DNA from: Gilvimarinus chinensis DSM 19667
GTDB lineage: Bacteria; Pseudomonadota; Gammaproteobacteria; Pseudomonadales; Cellvibrionaceae
Length of the DNA stretch: 64,000 nucleotides
Assembly: GCF_000377745.1 (NCBI RefSeq)
Contig: NZ_KB898713.1
Span: 1-64,000 of the forward strand
Direction of reading: 5' to 3'
Shown here: one piece after another, positions 54,218 through 63,647 of the stretch
Layout: the number at the start of each line of letters is the position of its first letter
Numbering within the stretch: the stretch's first letter is position 1
Translations under genes and position numbers: made by a program
Notes under the pieces: model-generated
What the model saw: only the letters and a program-made list of their open reading frames with translations
The model's database searches: none
Told to the model about the DNA's origin: nothing

Positions 54218-55207
54218 CTATTTGCTGTATTGTTTCTTAATGGCCAGAATTTCGTTCTTCAGCTGTAAGAAAAGTTTAACCAGTTCAGGGTCAAAATGCA
54301 GCCCTGCCTGGTCTTCAATCAACTTGAAAGCATCGTCTATTGGCCAAGCCTGCTTGTAAGGGCGCTTGGATGTTAGGGCATCAAACACGTCTGCAATTGA
54401 GACAATTCTAGCTTCTAGAGAAATTTCCTCGCCCTTTAGCCCTTGAGGGTAACCTGAACCGTCCCACTTCTCATGATGTTCTAAAGCCAGGGTGTGGGCG
54501 AGCTGTATAAGAGGGGATGAAGAGCCTTGTAATATATGTGCCCCGATTTGTGCATGAGTTTTCATTAGTTGAAACTCGTCTTCCGAAAGTCGTTCGGGCT
54601 TGAGTAAAATTGCATCGGGAATGCCTATTTTACCAATATCATGCATGGGGGCTGCCTGACGAATTAACTCCGCATGCTCTTCGCTTATGCCAGCCTCAAG
54701 AGCTAATAACTTACTGTAATGGCTCATGCGGAGAATGTGTTCACCAGTGTCTTCGTCTTTATACTCAGCCGCATTGCCAAGTCGTTGCACTAGATCAATG
54801 TGGGCTTGCTTGAGTTGTTCTGCTTGCACAAGAGATAGATGGTTCCGGACTCTGGCGCGAACCAGTGACGGAATAATTGGTTTGGTGATGTAATCAACGG
54901 CGCCCACCTCAAAACCATTGTATTCATCATTGTGGTCACTCATCGCGGTCACAAAAATAACGGGGATGGAGCGCGTGGCAGGATTTTTTTTCAGCTCCTG
55001 ACAAACTTCAATGCCGCTCATTCCTGGCATCATTACGTCTAATAAAATGAGTTTAGGTGGTTCCTTGGCAACTAATTCCAGAGCCACTTGACCGGATTTT
55101 GCAAAGATAAGCCGGTAATGATCAGCAAGTACGCCCTGCATAACTTTCAGGTTTACCGGCTCGTCGTCAACAATAAGAACTCGAGGTTTATCGGTTGAGT
55201 TTTTCAT
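54218..55207 (-). CDS. HD-GYP response regulator, predicted c-di-GMP phosphodiesterase
   Basis: A 329-residue protein: receiver domain (about 8-125) with Asp57 in LLDVMMPGMSG and the acidic pair VDDEP, then an HD-GYP domain (about 145-320) with MHDIGKIGIPD, HAQIGAHIL, HHEKWDGSGYPQGLKG. Both the HD pair and the GYP motif are intact, so it should hydrolyse cyclic di-GMP when activated. It begins 19 bases after the stop of the MHYT hybrid kinase on the same strand and is very likely its output partner. Confidence 0.94.
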   Translation of the reverse strand: MKNSTDKPRVLIVDDEPVNLKVMQGVLADHYRLIFAKSGQVALELVAKEPPKLILLDVMMPGMSGIEVCQELKKNPATRSIPVIFVTAMSDHNDEYNGFEVGAVDYITKPIIPSLVRARVRNHLSLVQAEQLKQAHIDLVQRLGNAAEYKDEDTGEHILRMSHYSKLLALEAGISEEHAELIRQAAPMHDIGKIGIPDAILLKPERLSEDEFQLMKTHAQIGAHILQGSSSPLIQLAHTLALEHHEKWDGSGYPQGLKGEEISLEARIVSIADVFDALTSKRPYKQAWPIDDAFKLIEDQAGLHFDPELVKLFLQLKNEILAIKKQYSK

Positions 55208-55226
55208 AGTCTGAATTCGGTTGAAT

Positions 55227-58200
55227 TTAATGTAAGCGAGAGAGGAGCTTGTCTATTGCAGTAATCGCTTGTTCGAAGTCAAATTCATCGAGTGAATCTC
55301 TAATAGTAGTTACCAGCTCTTGCAGCTCAGTAGTAGCAAACTGTATTTGGCTCAAACTGCTGAGAGACGATTCATCAATTTCTGCATTATCTGCACTGGC
55401 TTTTAATTTTTTCAGTACTGCAGCTTTTTCTTCGGTAGGTATAGAGTTTTCTGCAGAGAATTCTTGCAAAACTTCTGGATCATGGCTTAGTTGTTCTTGA
55501 ATGATTTCCAGTTCGTCCATAATGGGTGTGGCAAAATCGTCTATGTTTAGATCGGGTGCAGATTCCATTTCAGCCAGTATTTGGGCAAGCCTCATTAAGC
55601 CAAGATTGCCTGCCAGGCCTTTCAGAGTGTGAATGTGGTGATGGTAGTTTTCTTTGGAGGCCGAGTTGTTGGTAAGCATACCCAGAGCAGTGGTCTTGGT
55701 TTGTAAAAAGTTCTTGATTTCTTTTGTCTGTCTTTCTCTGCTGCCCCACAGCAGCTCTCCATGAGCAAAATCAATATGTTCAAAGTGGGTGCTTAGATGA
55801 GGGGCCGGATGAGGGTGGCTGGATAATTCTAAAACACGGGCTAATTCACTGTATAACTGCGTAGGGTTAAGTGGCTTATTGGCAAAACCGTTCATTCCGG
55901 CATCTTCGGCAGCTTTTCTGTCTTGGTGTAATACGCTCGCAGTTAGAGCAATAATTGGGGTGGCTGCGCGTTTATTTTCCGATTCGAAAGCCCGTATTTT
56001 CTGACTGGCGGCAATGCCGTCACATACAGGCATGTGAATATCCATTAAGATGGCGTCCACGGAATGTTGCTTGTAGCGGTCGATGGCTTCTATGCCGTTA
56101 GTCGCTTTGATCACTTTATGCCCGTTTCTGGAAAGCAGTAGCGATAAAAGCTCAAGGTTTTGTTCGATGTCGTCTACTATTAATAATGTCAGCTTTGGTA
56201 GCTGGGTTGAGGTGAGCTGTGGCTCGGAATTTATGAGTGCGTCAGTTTCTTCTAGGGGTAAAGAGAAGCTGAACAAGCTACCTTGCCCAAGATGACTGCT
56301 GACACTGATTTCACCGCCCATTAACTCTACTAATTGCTTACTGATAGTGGTGCCTAAACCAGTTCCACCAAAACGGCGGGTTGTCGTATCATCTGCTTGT
56401 TCAAAGGGCTGAAATATTTGACTTAGATGCTCAGGGGCAATACCAATCCCCGTGTCTTTAACCTCAAACAATACCGATTTATGAGATGAGCGTGTAATGG
56501 TGACGCTAACTTCCCCTGTGTCAGTAAACTTTACCGCGTTACCTATTAAATTATTCAGGACTTGACGAATACGGCTGGCATCTCCCAGGTATTGTGAGTG
56601 CAAGTCATCGTTGAGAACTAAATTTAGTTCTATGCCTTTTTGTTTGGCGATAAGCCAAAACGTTGAAATTATTTCATCCAGTAAGGCGTGCAATGAAAAA
56701 GGTTCGTGATTTATTCTCAGTTTCCCTTTTTCCAGTTTGGCGGAGTCGAGAATATCGTTAAGAAGATGCATCAGTGAGCGGGCTGAGCTGTTGATGGTGG
56801 CTAAATGTTTTCGCTGTTCAGCTGCTAGAGGCTCGTCCAGTAATATGTCGCTAAAGCCTAAAATAGCATTCATTGGGGTGCGAATTTCATGGCTCATGTT
56901 GGCCAAAAAAGCTTGTTTTGATTGGGCCGCCTGCTCTGCTGCTAGCTTGGCTTGCTTAAGCTTTTCTTCATAATGGTGTCGTTCGGTAATGTCGGTAAGA
57001 ATTCCATCTATCCACGTTGCGTTACCTGTTTCATCAAAACGAAAACTGCCTTGGTCGAGTACCCACACTGTTTGACCGTTGCGATGCTGTAGGCGGTATT
57101 CGGTCGAATAAGACGTTCCTTCTGACAGGGCTTTGGCTAATTGGGCTTCAATGATACTCAGATCGGTTGGGGCAATAAGCTCGCCTATATTTACTTTGCG
57201 CTGTAAAAAATCGTCCAGTGGGTATCCCGTCAGATCCTGAATGCTGGGGCTGGCAAAAATCATTGGCCAATGATCGTTAATTTCACAACGGAACGCCACA
57301 CCCGGTAAGTTGTTGACCAAGGAGCGGTACTGTTGCTCTTTTTCAAGCAGGCTTTCTTGTAAGGCTTTTTGAGTGCTCAGGTCAGTGATTGAGGCAACGT
57401 AAAGGGTGGTTTGGTCTTTTTGTTTGATTTCCCCTATTCCTAATCGTATTGGAAAGGTGTGCCCTTTTTTGTGGCGTGCCAGTGATTCGATACTGCGACT
57501 GGTTAGCGTGGAGAAATCTATGCATTGGTCATGTTTAATCGTTATCTCGGAGGGGGTTGTTGTCTCCACCAAGAGTGTCAGGTTATTGCCCAGCAGTTTT
57601 TCTGCGGTAAACCCGAAAATATTTACAGCGGCTTCATTGGCGCTCAATATCTGGCCTTTATCATCTAAGGTGATAATTCCATCAACGACTGTGGATAGAA
57701 TCGCCCTAAGTCTGGATTCGCTAGCGGACTTTTCATTCAGCATCAGGCGAAAACGAACAAATCCATTAATAATGGCAGCGAATAACGTTAAAGATACCGT
57801 CGTAAAAGCAACACTCAGGGCGATGAAGGAAAGGTCAGAGCTTACTACCGGTTTAAGGGCCTGTTCTGGACTGCTGCCTATAAATCGGGTGGCCACCATA
57901 CCCATATAATGCATGCCAGAAACCGCAAAGCCGAGAATTACAGCACAAATTATTCGGCATTGTTGCAAGCTAAGAGAGGGAATGTAGTTGGCTAAATAAA
58001 ACCGGGCGAAAAGGCCAATAAATGACAGCGCTACGGCTACCAGAACGGAGAGAGCAAACAGCAGTGGGTCGTACCTCAATAATGGCGCTAGCTCCATTGC
58101 TGCCATGCCGCTGTAATGCATGGTGCCTATGCCGGCGCCAAGCAATACGGATGCAGTGCACACGTTCATAAACGAGGGGCTGCGGGAGAGGAGAAATATG

Positions 58201-58523
58201 GCGTAAAAGCAGGCTAAAAATGCGGGAATAAATGATAAGAAAGTAATGATAGGGTCGTAGCTGATTTCAGCGCACAGTGAAAAGGCGACCATCCCAATAA
58301 AATGCATACTCCAAATACCGCCCGACATAATAAGAGCCGAGGTTATTTTGGCTAACTGTCGATAAGAGCGCAGAGGGGTCTGCTTGGCTAAATCCAGGAG
58401 ATAAACCGTGAAGTAGCCCGCGAATATGGCTATGCAAATGGATAGAGCCACGAGCTTAAAGTCATAGACTCCGCTCAATACCAGACTTGGGTCTTGGTCT
58501 GTAAAGAAAAACTGTGAGAGCAC
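55227..58523 (-). CDS. MHYT-domain hybrid sensor histidine kinase (PAS-PAS-HisKA-HATPase-REC-Hpt)
   Basis: A 1098-residue inner-membrane kinase. The first 255 residues form a seven-helix MHYT sensor with repeated His/Met/Tyr motifs (MHFIGMVAF, MHYSGMAAM, MHYMGMVAT), proposed to bind copper and sense oxygen, NO or CO. Two PAS domains follow (about 275-385 and 395-520), then HisKA with His545 in MSHEIRTPMN, the ATPase (GIGIAPEHL, FGGTGLGTTISKQL), a receiver (VDDIEQN, LMDIHMPVCDG) and a C-terminal Hpt domain with HTLKGLAGNLG. It is thus a full phosphorelay likely ending at the HD-GYP regulator. Confidence 0.94.
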   Translation of the reverse strand: MLSQFFFTDQDPSLVLSGVYDFKLVALSICIAIFAGYFTVYLLDLAKQTPLRSYRQLAKITSALIMSGGIWSMHFIGMVAFSLCAEISYDPIITFLSFIPAFLACFYAIFLLSRSPSFMNVCTASVLLGAGIGTMHYSGMAAMELAPLLRYDPLLFALSVLVAVALSFIGLFARFYLANYIPSLSLQQCRIICAVILGFAVSGMHYMGMVATRFIGSSPEQALKPVVSSDLSFIALSVAFTTVSLTLFAAIINGFVRFRLMLNEKSASESRLRAILSTVVDGIITLDDKGQILSANEAAVNIFGFTAEKLLGNNLTLLVETTTPSEITIKHDQCIDFSTLTSRSIESLARHKKGHTFPIRLGIGEIKQKDQTTLYVASITDLSTQKALQESLLEKEQQYRSLVNNLPGVAFRCEINDHWPMIFASPSIQDLTGYPLDDFLQRKVNIGELIAPTDLSIIEAQLAKALSEGTSYSTEYRLQHRNGQTVWVLDQGSFRFDETGNATWIDGILTDITERHHYEEKLKQAKLAAEQAAQSKQAFLANMSHEIRTPMNAILGFSDILLDEPLAAEQRKHLATINSSARSLMHLLNDILDSAKLEKGKLRINHEPFSLHALLDEIISTFWLIAKQKGIELNLVLNDDLHSQYLGDASRIRQVLNNLIGNAVKFTDTGEVSVTITRSSHKSVLFEVKDTGIGIAPEHLSQIFQPFEQADDTTTRRFGGTGLGTTISKQLVELMGGEISVSSHLGQGSLFSFSLPLEETDALINSEPQLTSTQLPKLTLLIVDDIEQNLELLSLLLSRNGHKVIKATNGIEAIDRYKQHSVDAILMDIHMPVCDGIAASQKIRAFESENKRAATPIIALTASVLHQDRKAAEDAGMNGFANKPLNPTQLYSELARVLELSSHPHPAPHLSTHFEHIDFAHGELLWGSRERQTKEIKNFLQTKTTALGMLTNNSASKENYHHHIHTLKGLAGNLGLMRLAQILAEMESAPDLNIDDFATPIMDELEIIQEQLSHDPEVLQEFSAENSIPTEEKAAVLKKLKASADNAEIDESSLSSLSQIQFATTELQELVTTIRDSLDEFDFEQAITAIDKLLSRLH

Positions 58524-58877
58524 AGAGAACCCCTTGGTAGCGTCGAGGCTGTAGATGTGGTGAGAGTTTTGGTCAGTTTAGACTAAAACCAATTTGTAGA
58601 ATAGTGCGCCACAGCCGTATGACCAATTTTTCATCAATTAATACCATTTGGCTGTAATATTTTTGACGGTCAATGATTTTGTGCTGTTTACTGTGTGCGG
58701 GTGTTGATTTATTGACGTTGAAATTGGTCGCGGCCGTGATGTCAGATCAATATTGATTGAAGTAGATCTGTCTTTTACCTTGGGGCGGTAACTTTTAATG
58801 TTTTCTAGGTTTAGAATGCGCGTCAGATTTGAACCTGTGTGAAATTTCTTGTGGTTGATACATAAAAGAGGCAACAA
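58524..58877. other. 354-base divergent intergenic region
   Basis: It separates the hybrid kinase from the cytochrome b562-like gene. Two small symmetric elements are visible: TTTAG-A-CTAAA (58577-58587) near the kinase and the perfect palindrome ATCAATATTGAT (58746-58757). I could not assign a regulator or a clear promoter. Confidence 0.5.
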
Positions 58878-59240
58878 ATGAAGTATTGGTTAATGGCATC
58901 GGCGCTCGTAGTAGGGTTGGCAGGTTGTTCAAAACACGACCCGCTGCACGATTCAATGGAAGAGATGGGCGGCTCGTTCAAAGCCATGCGCGAAAGTCAG
59001 AATGATGAGGCAATGCTTAATGAATGGCAGAATTTTAAAACTGCCCTGGCGACGGCTAAAGCGCAAAAGGTGACGGCCGAAGATCAGCCTAAGTTTGACG
59101 AAGGCATGCAGAAGCTAGAAGAGTTAAGCGCGCAGGTGGACGTAGCCCTGGCGGCAGGCGATATGGCTGGCGCTAAAGCACTACTGAAAAAAATGGGGCC
59201 AGCGCGTAAAGAGTATCATGATGCATTAGGCGTCGATTAA
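58878..59240 (+). CDS. Cytochrome b562-like lipoprotein
   Basis: A 120-residue protein with a lipobox LAGC (Cys17), so it is lipid-anchored in the periplasm. The mature part is a predicted four-helix bundle of cytochrome b562 type: Met27 in LHDSMEEMGGSFKAM corresponds to the axial Met, and His114 in RKEYHDALG to the axial His (RNAYH in the E. coli protein). The family binds haem b non-covalently; the physiological partner is unknown. It stands alone between the kinase and the mod operon. Confidence 0.75.
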   Translation: MKYWLMASALVVGLAGCSKHDPLHDSMEEMGGSFKAMRESQNDEAMLNEWQNFKTALATAKAQKVTAEDQPKFDEGMQKLEELSAQVDVALAAGDMAGAKALLKKMGPARKEYHDALGVD

Positions 59241-59267
59241 CATCGTTACGCTGTGTTACATCAAGGC

Positions 59268-60236
59268 TCAGGCCGGCTGTACGGCGTGGGCCTTGAATTG
59301 AGCGTAAACAGTTATTCCTGTGGTTAGCGTAAGGCTTTGCACGGCGTTGGGCGTCACCAACGAGTATAACGTTTGAGTGTCGCAGTAAATACTGAGCAGC
59401 AAGCTATGGTCGGATACCGTCGTTATCTCACCAAGGGTACCTTGAAGGGTATTGGCAATGCTGGATGGGCCGGGGGGCTGCCGGGCCACTGAGACGTCGT
59501 GCGCATCAATGCGAATACGTCGTGTGTGATGGGGCAGTGGGCCTGTTTCCAGCGTGAGCCTGCCGCTGCGCACTTTGCCGTCACTGGGCGCGGCGTCTAA
59601 CTCCCAGAGGGCGGCAGCCAGATGCGGGTGTTCAGTCACATAGGTTGAATGCGCCATCGCCAGTGGCATAGTACGACGTGACTGCCAGTGATAAACCTTG
59701 TCACAACAGGCCTCAAAGTCCCGCTGGCGGTGGCTGACCAATAATGCCGACAGTTGCCGCTCGCGGGCCCACTGACGAGCGATGTGGAGTACGGCTAGCG
59801 CCGAGTGTTCGTCCAGGGCAGACACCGGCTCGTCCAGTATCAGTAAGTCTTTGGCGCAGATCATTGCGCTCAGCAGCGCCACCCGTTGGCGCTCGCCTCC
59901 AGATAGCACATGGCTCTCGCGCGTTAACAGCTCCCTCACGCCTAAGGCGTCCGCCAGAGGTCGCCACTCAACCCGATGCAGCTCCGCCAGCGACTGTAAC
60001 TGGCGCTCGATCTGCTGAGCAGGCCACAGCAGCCCACCTTGGGCCGCCCAGCCAATGCCTCGGCGTTTCGGTGGGCGTGTGATTAGATTATCTTCAGACC
60101 TGAGCAAGTGAGCTTGATGCCCCGTGGCCAGCTGGGTAAGTAACTGGGTTTTGCCACAGCCCGAGGGGCCGCTGATGCCGAGCCATTGCCCCTCGTCCCA
60201 GCTTAATTGGTGTGGTGCGAGGTTAAGCTGCCACAT
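59268..60236 (-). CDS. modC: Molybdate ABC transporter ATPase ModC
   Basis: A 322-residue ATPase with Walker A GPSGCGKT, signature LSGGERQRVALL, Walker B LLILDEPVSALDEH and a C-terminal region (about 250-320) that fits a molybdate-binding TOBE/Mop domain (GTLGEITTVSDHSLLLSI). It is slightly shorter than typical ModC. It energises molybdate uptake through ModB. The start overlaps the modB end by 14 bases. Order modA-modB-modC on the minus strand supports the call. Confidence 0.92.
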   Translation of the reverse strand: MWQLNLAPHQLSWDEGQWLGISGPSGCGKTQLLTQLATGHQAHLLRSEDNLITRPPKRRGIGWAAQGGLLWPAQQIERQLQSLAELHRVEWRPLADALGVRELLTRESHVLSGGERQRVALLSAMICAKDLLILDEPVSALDEHSALAVLHIARQWARERQLSALLVSHRQRDFEACCDKVYHWQSRRTMPLAMAHSTYVTEHPHLAAALWELDAAPSDGKVRSGRLTLETGPLPHHTRRIRIDAHDVSVARQPPGPSSIANTLQGTLGEITTVSDHSLLLSIYCDTQTLYSLVTPNAVQSLTLTTGITVYAQFKAHAVQPA

Positions 60237-60885
60237 GGCGACTCCGTCGCTGGCGTTGCCAGCCGTACAGCAGCACTAACAGTAGGAAGGACGATACCAG
60301 CAGCGTAGCGGCGATACGGTGCGCCGCCTGAAAGTTAAGGGTTTCCACCTCATCAAATAACAAAATGGACAGTACTTGGGTTTCCCCCGGAATATTGCCG
60401 CCAATCATCAACACCACGCCAAATTCACCTAAGGTGTGTGCAAAACCCAGCACCCCGGCGGTGACAAACGCGTGAGCGCTAATGGGCAGAACAATTCGGT
60501 GCAACAGTTGCCAATTGCCCAGCCCCTGACTGCGACCAAGTTGTAACAAGCGCGGGTCTATTTGCGCAAAGCTGGCACTGAGCGGTTGCACCACAAAGGG
60601 TAACGAGTACAGCACCGAACCAATCACAAGGCCCGTGAAGGTAAAGGCGAGTCCGCTCTGGCTAAACTGACCGATAAAACCGCTAGGCGAGAGAATAATC
60701 AGTAAATAAAACCCCAACACCGTCGGTGGCAAGATAAGTGGCAAAGCGACAGCGGCTTCGGTAAGGGTGCGTAAATGCCGTGATTTACCCTGTGCCAGCC
60801 ACCACGCCAGCGGTGTGCACAACAGCAGTAAAATAACGCTGCTAAGCAAGGCGAGTTTGCAGGTGACCCACAGGGCGGTTAACAC
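60223..60885 (-). CDS. modB: Molybdate ABC transporter permease ModB
   Basis: A 220-residue inner-membrane permease with about five to six helices and the EAA-like loop AHTLGEFGVVLMIGGNIPGETQ, which is diagnostic of ModB/CysTW-type permeases. SLPFVVQPLSASFAQIDPRLLQLGRSQGLG precedes it. It forms the channel for molybdate and lies four bases after modA. Confidence 0.94.
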   Translation of the reverse strand: MLTALWVTCKLALLSSVILLLLCTPLAWWLAQGKSRHLRTLTEAAVALPLILPPTVLGFYLLIILSPSGFIGQFSQSGLAFTFTGLVIGSVLYSLPFVVQPLSASFAQIDPRLLQLGRSQGLGNWQLLHRIVLPISAHAFVTAGVLGFAHTLGEFGVVLMIGGNIPGETQVLSILLFDEVETLNFQAAHRIAATLLVSSFLLLVLLYGWQRQRRSRHVAA

Positions 60886-60889
60886 TGTT

Positions 60890-61591
60890 TTATTCTGCCT
60901 TCATATAACCGTGTTGAAGGATAAGCTGCTGCGCCTTGGGTGAGCGAATAAAAGACACAAACGCTGTCGTTGCCGGTGTTTGCTGTACGCAAACCATGGC
61001 CTGGTTAAGGGTAATGGTATTTTCAAGCTCGTACCAGTGTAGCTCGGGCGCTAAAGGCGCGAAGCTGGCGGCTACCAGCGCGCAGTCGGTATTGCCGGTC
61101 ACCACATACTGCAGCGCGCCCGCCACCGAACCCGCTTGCAAGCGCTGAGCGGTCAAGTTCGAGCCGTAATTCCGCAACCACTGTTTGGCCGCTATGCCAT
61201 AGGGCGCGGTGCGGATGTTAGCCAATGCTAAGCGCTGTGATTGCATAAGTGCCTGGGATACGTTGGGCGCGTCGTGGTTGCAAACCAGCATAAGTTGGCC
61301 GCGAGCGTAAATCATCGGGTTGGATCCAAGCCCCTCGGCATGGACTTTTGCTGCAAAGGATTCATCGGCCGAGAGAAAAATATCGAACGGGGCGCCGTGG
61401 AGTATTTGCTGGGTAAGCGCGCCGGATGGTCCGCTGGAAATAACCCATTGGCTGTCATGATTCTGCCGCCAGAGTTGGTGCAGTGCTTCCAGGGTGGGCT
61501 TAAAGTTGCTGGCTACTGCAAGCTTCAGGGGGTCGGCGGCCAGCGGTCCACACAGCGAAAGACCGAACAGTAAACCAATAAGGGTGCGCAT
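60890..61591 (-). CDS. modA: Molybdate-binding periplasmic protein ModA
   Basis: A 233-residue solute-binding protein: signal peptide MRTLIGLLFGLSLCGPLAA, then LKLAVASNFKPTLEAL, SSGPSGALTQQILHGAPFDIFLSADESF, the family's anion-binding segments, and a C-terminal domain with FVSFIRSPKAQQLILQHGY. It delivers molybdate to ModBC, which supplies the cofactor of nitrate reductase and other enzymes. The frame extends upstream to 61675, but the ATG at 61591 alone gives a signal peptide. Confidence 0.92.
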   Translation of the reverse strand: MRTLIGLLFGLSLCGPLAADPLKLAVASNFKPTLEALHQLWRQNHDSQWVISSGPSGALTQQILHGAPFDIFLSADESFAAKVHAEGLGSNPMIYARGQLMLVCNHDAPNVSQALMQSQRLALANIRTAPYGIAAKQWLRNYGSNLTAQRLQAGSVAGALQYVVTGNTDCALVAASFAPLAPELHWYELENTITLNQAMVCVQQTPATTAFVSFIRSPKAQQLILQHGYMKAE

Positions 61592-61613
61592 AAATAAACG
61601 TTGAGTGAGCGGG

Positions 61614-61654
61614 TCAAAACAAAAGCGCCCGGGACCATTAAGCCCCAAGCGCTT
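61614..61654 (-). terminator. Probable terminator of the nitrate transporter operon
   Basis: On the minus strand AAGCGC (61649-61654) pairs with GCGCTT (61623-61628), with inner GGG/CCC pairing, followed by TTTTGTTTTG. It separates nrtD from modA. Confidence 0.7.
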
Positions 61655-61722
61655 CTCGTGTTTTGATTGTGCCACAACTCCCTGTGGCCCGCACTGTGGA
61701 ATAAATCGCTATGCGACGGCGG

Positions 61723-62574
61723 CTAGGCAGCGTGATGCGCGTCGGCTTTGCGAGTGCTGGGTGCATCGCGCTTACTGCCAATAGGCTCAACTTTCTTTTG
61801 CTTTTCATACAAAAAGCGCAACACCGCACTGCGGTAATGGTTGTAATCAACATTATCGGCCAGTGCCAGTCGATCGCGCGGACGCGGCAGGTCAACGTCG
61901 AGAATTTCCCCAATGGTGGCGGCGGGGCCGTTGCTCATCATCACAATCCGGTCCGACAGTAAAACGGCTTCGTCGACATCGTGAGTAATCATAATCACTG
62001 TGTTGCCAAGGTCGGCCTGAATGTCCATGAGTGAATCCTGCAAATGGGCGCGGGTCAGTGCATCCAGTGCACCGAAGGGCTCATCCATTAACAGCACCTG
62101 TGGCTCCATGGCGAGCGCGCGGGCAATCCCCACTCGCTGCTTCATGCCCCCTGAAATTTCATCCGGCTTTTTATGCATGGCGTGGCCCATCTGCACCAGT
62201 TGCAGGTTGTGCTCAATCCAGTCGCGCATTTCCGCGCGGCTTTTTTGTCGACCGAAAACTCGCTTTACGGCCAGCTCAATGTTCTGGTACGCGCTGAGCC
62301 AAGGCAACAGAGAATGGTTTTGAAACACCACGGCGCGTTCAGGCCCAGGCTCGGTGACTTCGCGGCCTTTTAAAATCACTCCGCCAGTGGTGGCTTGGTA
62401 AAGCCCTGCGACGATATTCAATACAGTGGATTTACCACAACCTGAGTGGCCAATCAGCGAGACGAATTCACCCTGCTTTATTTTTAGGTTGACATCCTGC
62501 AGGGCGCAAAATGGCCCCTTGGGGGTGGGAAAGCTGATGCCGACCTGAGACAGTTCTAAATGAATGTTGTGCAT
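61723..62574 (-). CDS. nrtD: Nitrate/nitrite ABC transporter ATPase (NrtD-like)
   Basis: A 283-residue ATPase with Walker A GHSGCGKST, signature ISGGMKQRVGIARAL, Walker B LLMDEPFGALD and D-loop following. Segments ISFPTPKGPFCALQDVNLKI and VFQNHSLLPWLSAYQNIELAV are typical for the nitrate/sulfonate/taurine branch, and the neighbours fix it as nitrate type. The ATG at 62574 has AGGAG upstream; an extension to 62679 overlaps the permease gene and is unlikely. A short Lys-rich tail follows the core domain. Confidence 0.92.
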   Translation of the reverse strand: MHNIHLELSQVGISFPTPKGPFCALQDVNLKIKQGEFVSLIGHSGCGKSTVLNIVAGLYQATTGGVILKGREVTEPGPERAVVFQNHSLLPWLSAYQNIELAVKRVFGRQKSRAEMRDWIEHNLQLVQMGHAMHKKPDEISGGMKQRVGIARALAMEPQVLLMDEPFGALDALTRAHLQDSLMDIQADLGNTVIMITHDVDEAVLLSDRIVMMSNGPAATIGEILDVDLPRPRDRLALADNVDYNHYRSAVLRFLYEKQKKVEPIGSKRDAPSTRKADAHHAA

Positions 62575-62593
62575 AAAATTCTCCTGATAGCGG

Positions 62594-63580
62594 TTAGCGA
62601 ACCACAGCGGTTTTGTCCCAGTTAACCCAGCTTTGCAGCAGGAGCAGGGCGCGATCCAGTAAAAAGCCAATAAAACCAATCATGAGTACCGCCACACAAA
62701 TGCGGCCCAACGAGTTGGAGGAGCCGTTTTGAAATTCATCCCATACAAATTTTCCCAGCCCCGGATTTTGCGCCAGCATTTCCGCCGCAATTAACACCAT
62801 CCAGGCGATACCCAGTGAAAGGCGTAAACCGGTAAACATCATGGGAATCGCCGACGGCAAAACAATGGTTTTTACGTGAGTAAACCAACCCAGGCGCAGC
62901 ACACGACTGACGTTTTGCAAATCCTGATTTAAGCTGGCCACGCCAACGGCGGTGTTAATCATCGTCGGCCACAGGCAGCAGAGGGTGACGGTAACCACAG
63001 AGGTAATAAAGCTTTTTGCTAGCATGGGATCGTCGCTGACGTACACCGCGCTAACCACCATGGTGACCAAGGGTAACCACGCCAGGGGCGAGACGGGTTT
63101 GAAAATTTGAATGATTGGATTCAGCGCACGGTAAACCGTATTGCTGAGGCCAATGCAAATCCCTACGGGAATGGCAATGGCCGTTGCGAGTAAAAAGCCT
63201 GTCATTACCGTGACCAAGCTAGTAGTAATCTGGTCAAAGAAAGTGGGGCGGCGGTTAAATTCACGCCAGCGAACTTCCGCGTCAGGGTTGGCGGCTAATT
63301 TCTTTTCGTTGCGCGCCTGCTGACGCTCGTAAAATGCCGCTTCTCGATCATTTTCTGCGGTATGCTCGGCGAGTAAATTGTTCCACTGCTCGTGTACCTC
63401 GGCAGGCCCCGGAAACTGACCCAGCGACGTATCCACCTGTTGCGCACCGAGATGCCAAATGCCGAGAAATATCAACAGCCCCGCAATAGGAATGAGGACA
63501 GCTTTACTCAGAGCTTGCAGTTCGGTTTTGCCAAAACGCAGGCTCTGCCATTTTTGTTTTACGGCGATTGCGGAATTCAT
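62594..63580 (-). CDS. nrtB: Nitrate ABC transporter permease (NrtB-like)
   Basis: A 328-residue permease with an N-terminal helix (AVLIPIAGLLIFLGIWHLGAQ), a charged periplasmic stretch of about 70 residues with coiled-coil character (EHTAENDREAAFYERQQARNEKK region) and five further helices; the EAA loop is LRLGWFTHVKTIVLPSAIPMMFTGLRLSLG. The extra charged insertion is usual for NrtB of proteobacteria. It follows nrtA by 67 bases and precedes nrtD by 19. Confidence 0.92.
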   Translation of the reverse strand: MNSAIAVKQKWQSLRFGKTELQALSKAVLIPIAGLLIFLGIWHLGAQQVDTSLGQFPGPAEVHEQWNNLLAEHTAENDREAAFYERQQARNEKKLAANPDAEVRWREFNRRPTFFDQITTSLVTVMTGFLLATAIAIPVGICIGLSNTVYRALNPIIQIFKPVSPLAWLPLVTMVVSAVYVSDDPMLAKSFITSVVTVTLCCLWPTMINTAVGVASLNQDLQNVSRVLRLGWFTHVKTIVLPSAIPMMFTGLRLSLGIAWMVLIAAEMLAQNPGLGKFVWDEFQNGSSNSLGRICVAVLMIGFIGFLLDRALLLLQSWVNWDKTAVVR

Positions 63581-63647
63581 AACCTGCTCCTTGTGAAATA
63601 AAAAACTGCGCTTAAGCTCTAAAGCGAAAGCGCAAAGGGGTTAATGC

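Noticed and set aside
58746-58757. ATCAATATTGAT as an FNR/Anr site for the cytochrome b562-like gene
   Set aside because: The FNR consensus TTGAT-N4-ATCAA has the opposite half-site order, so the palindrome does not fit.
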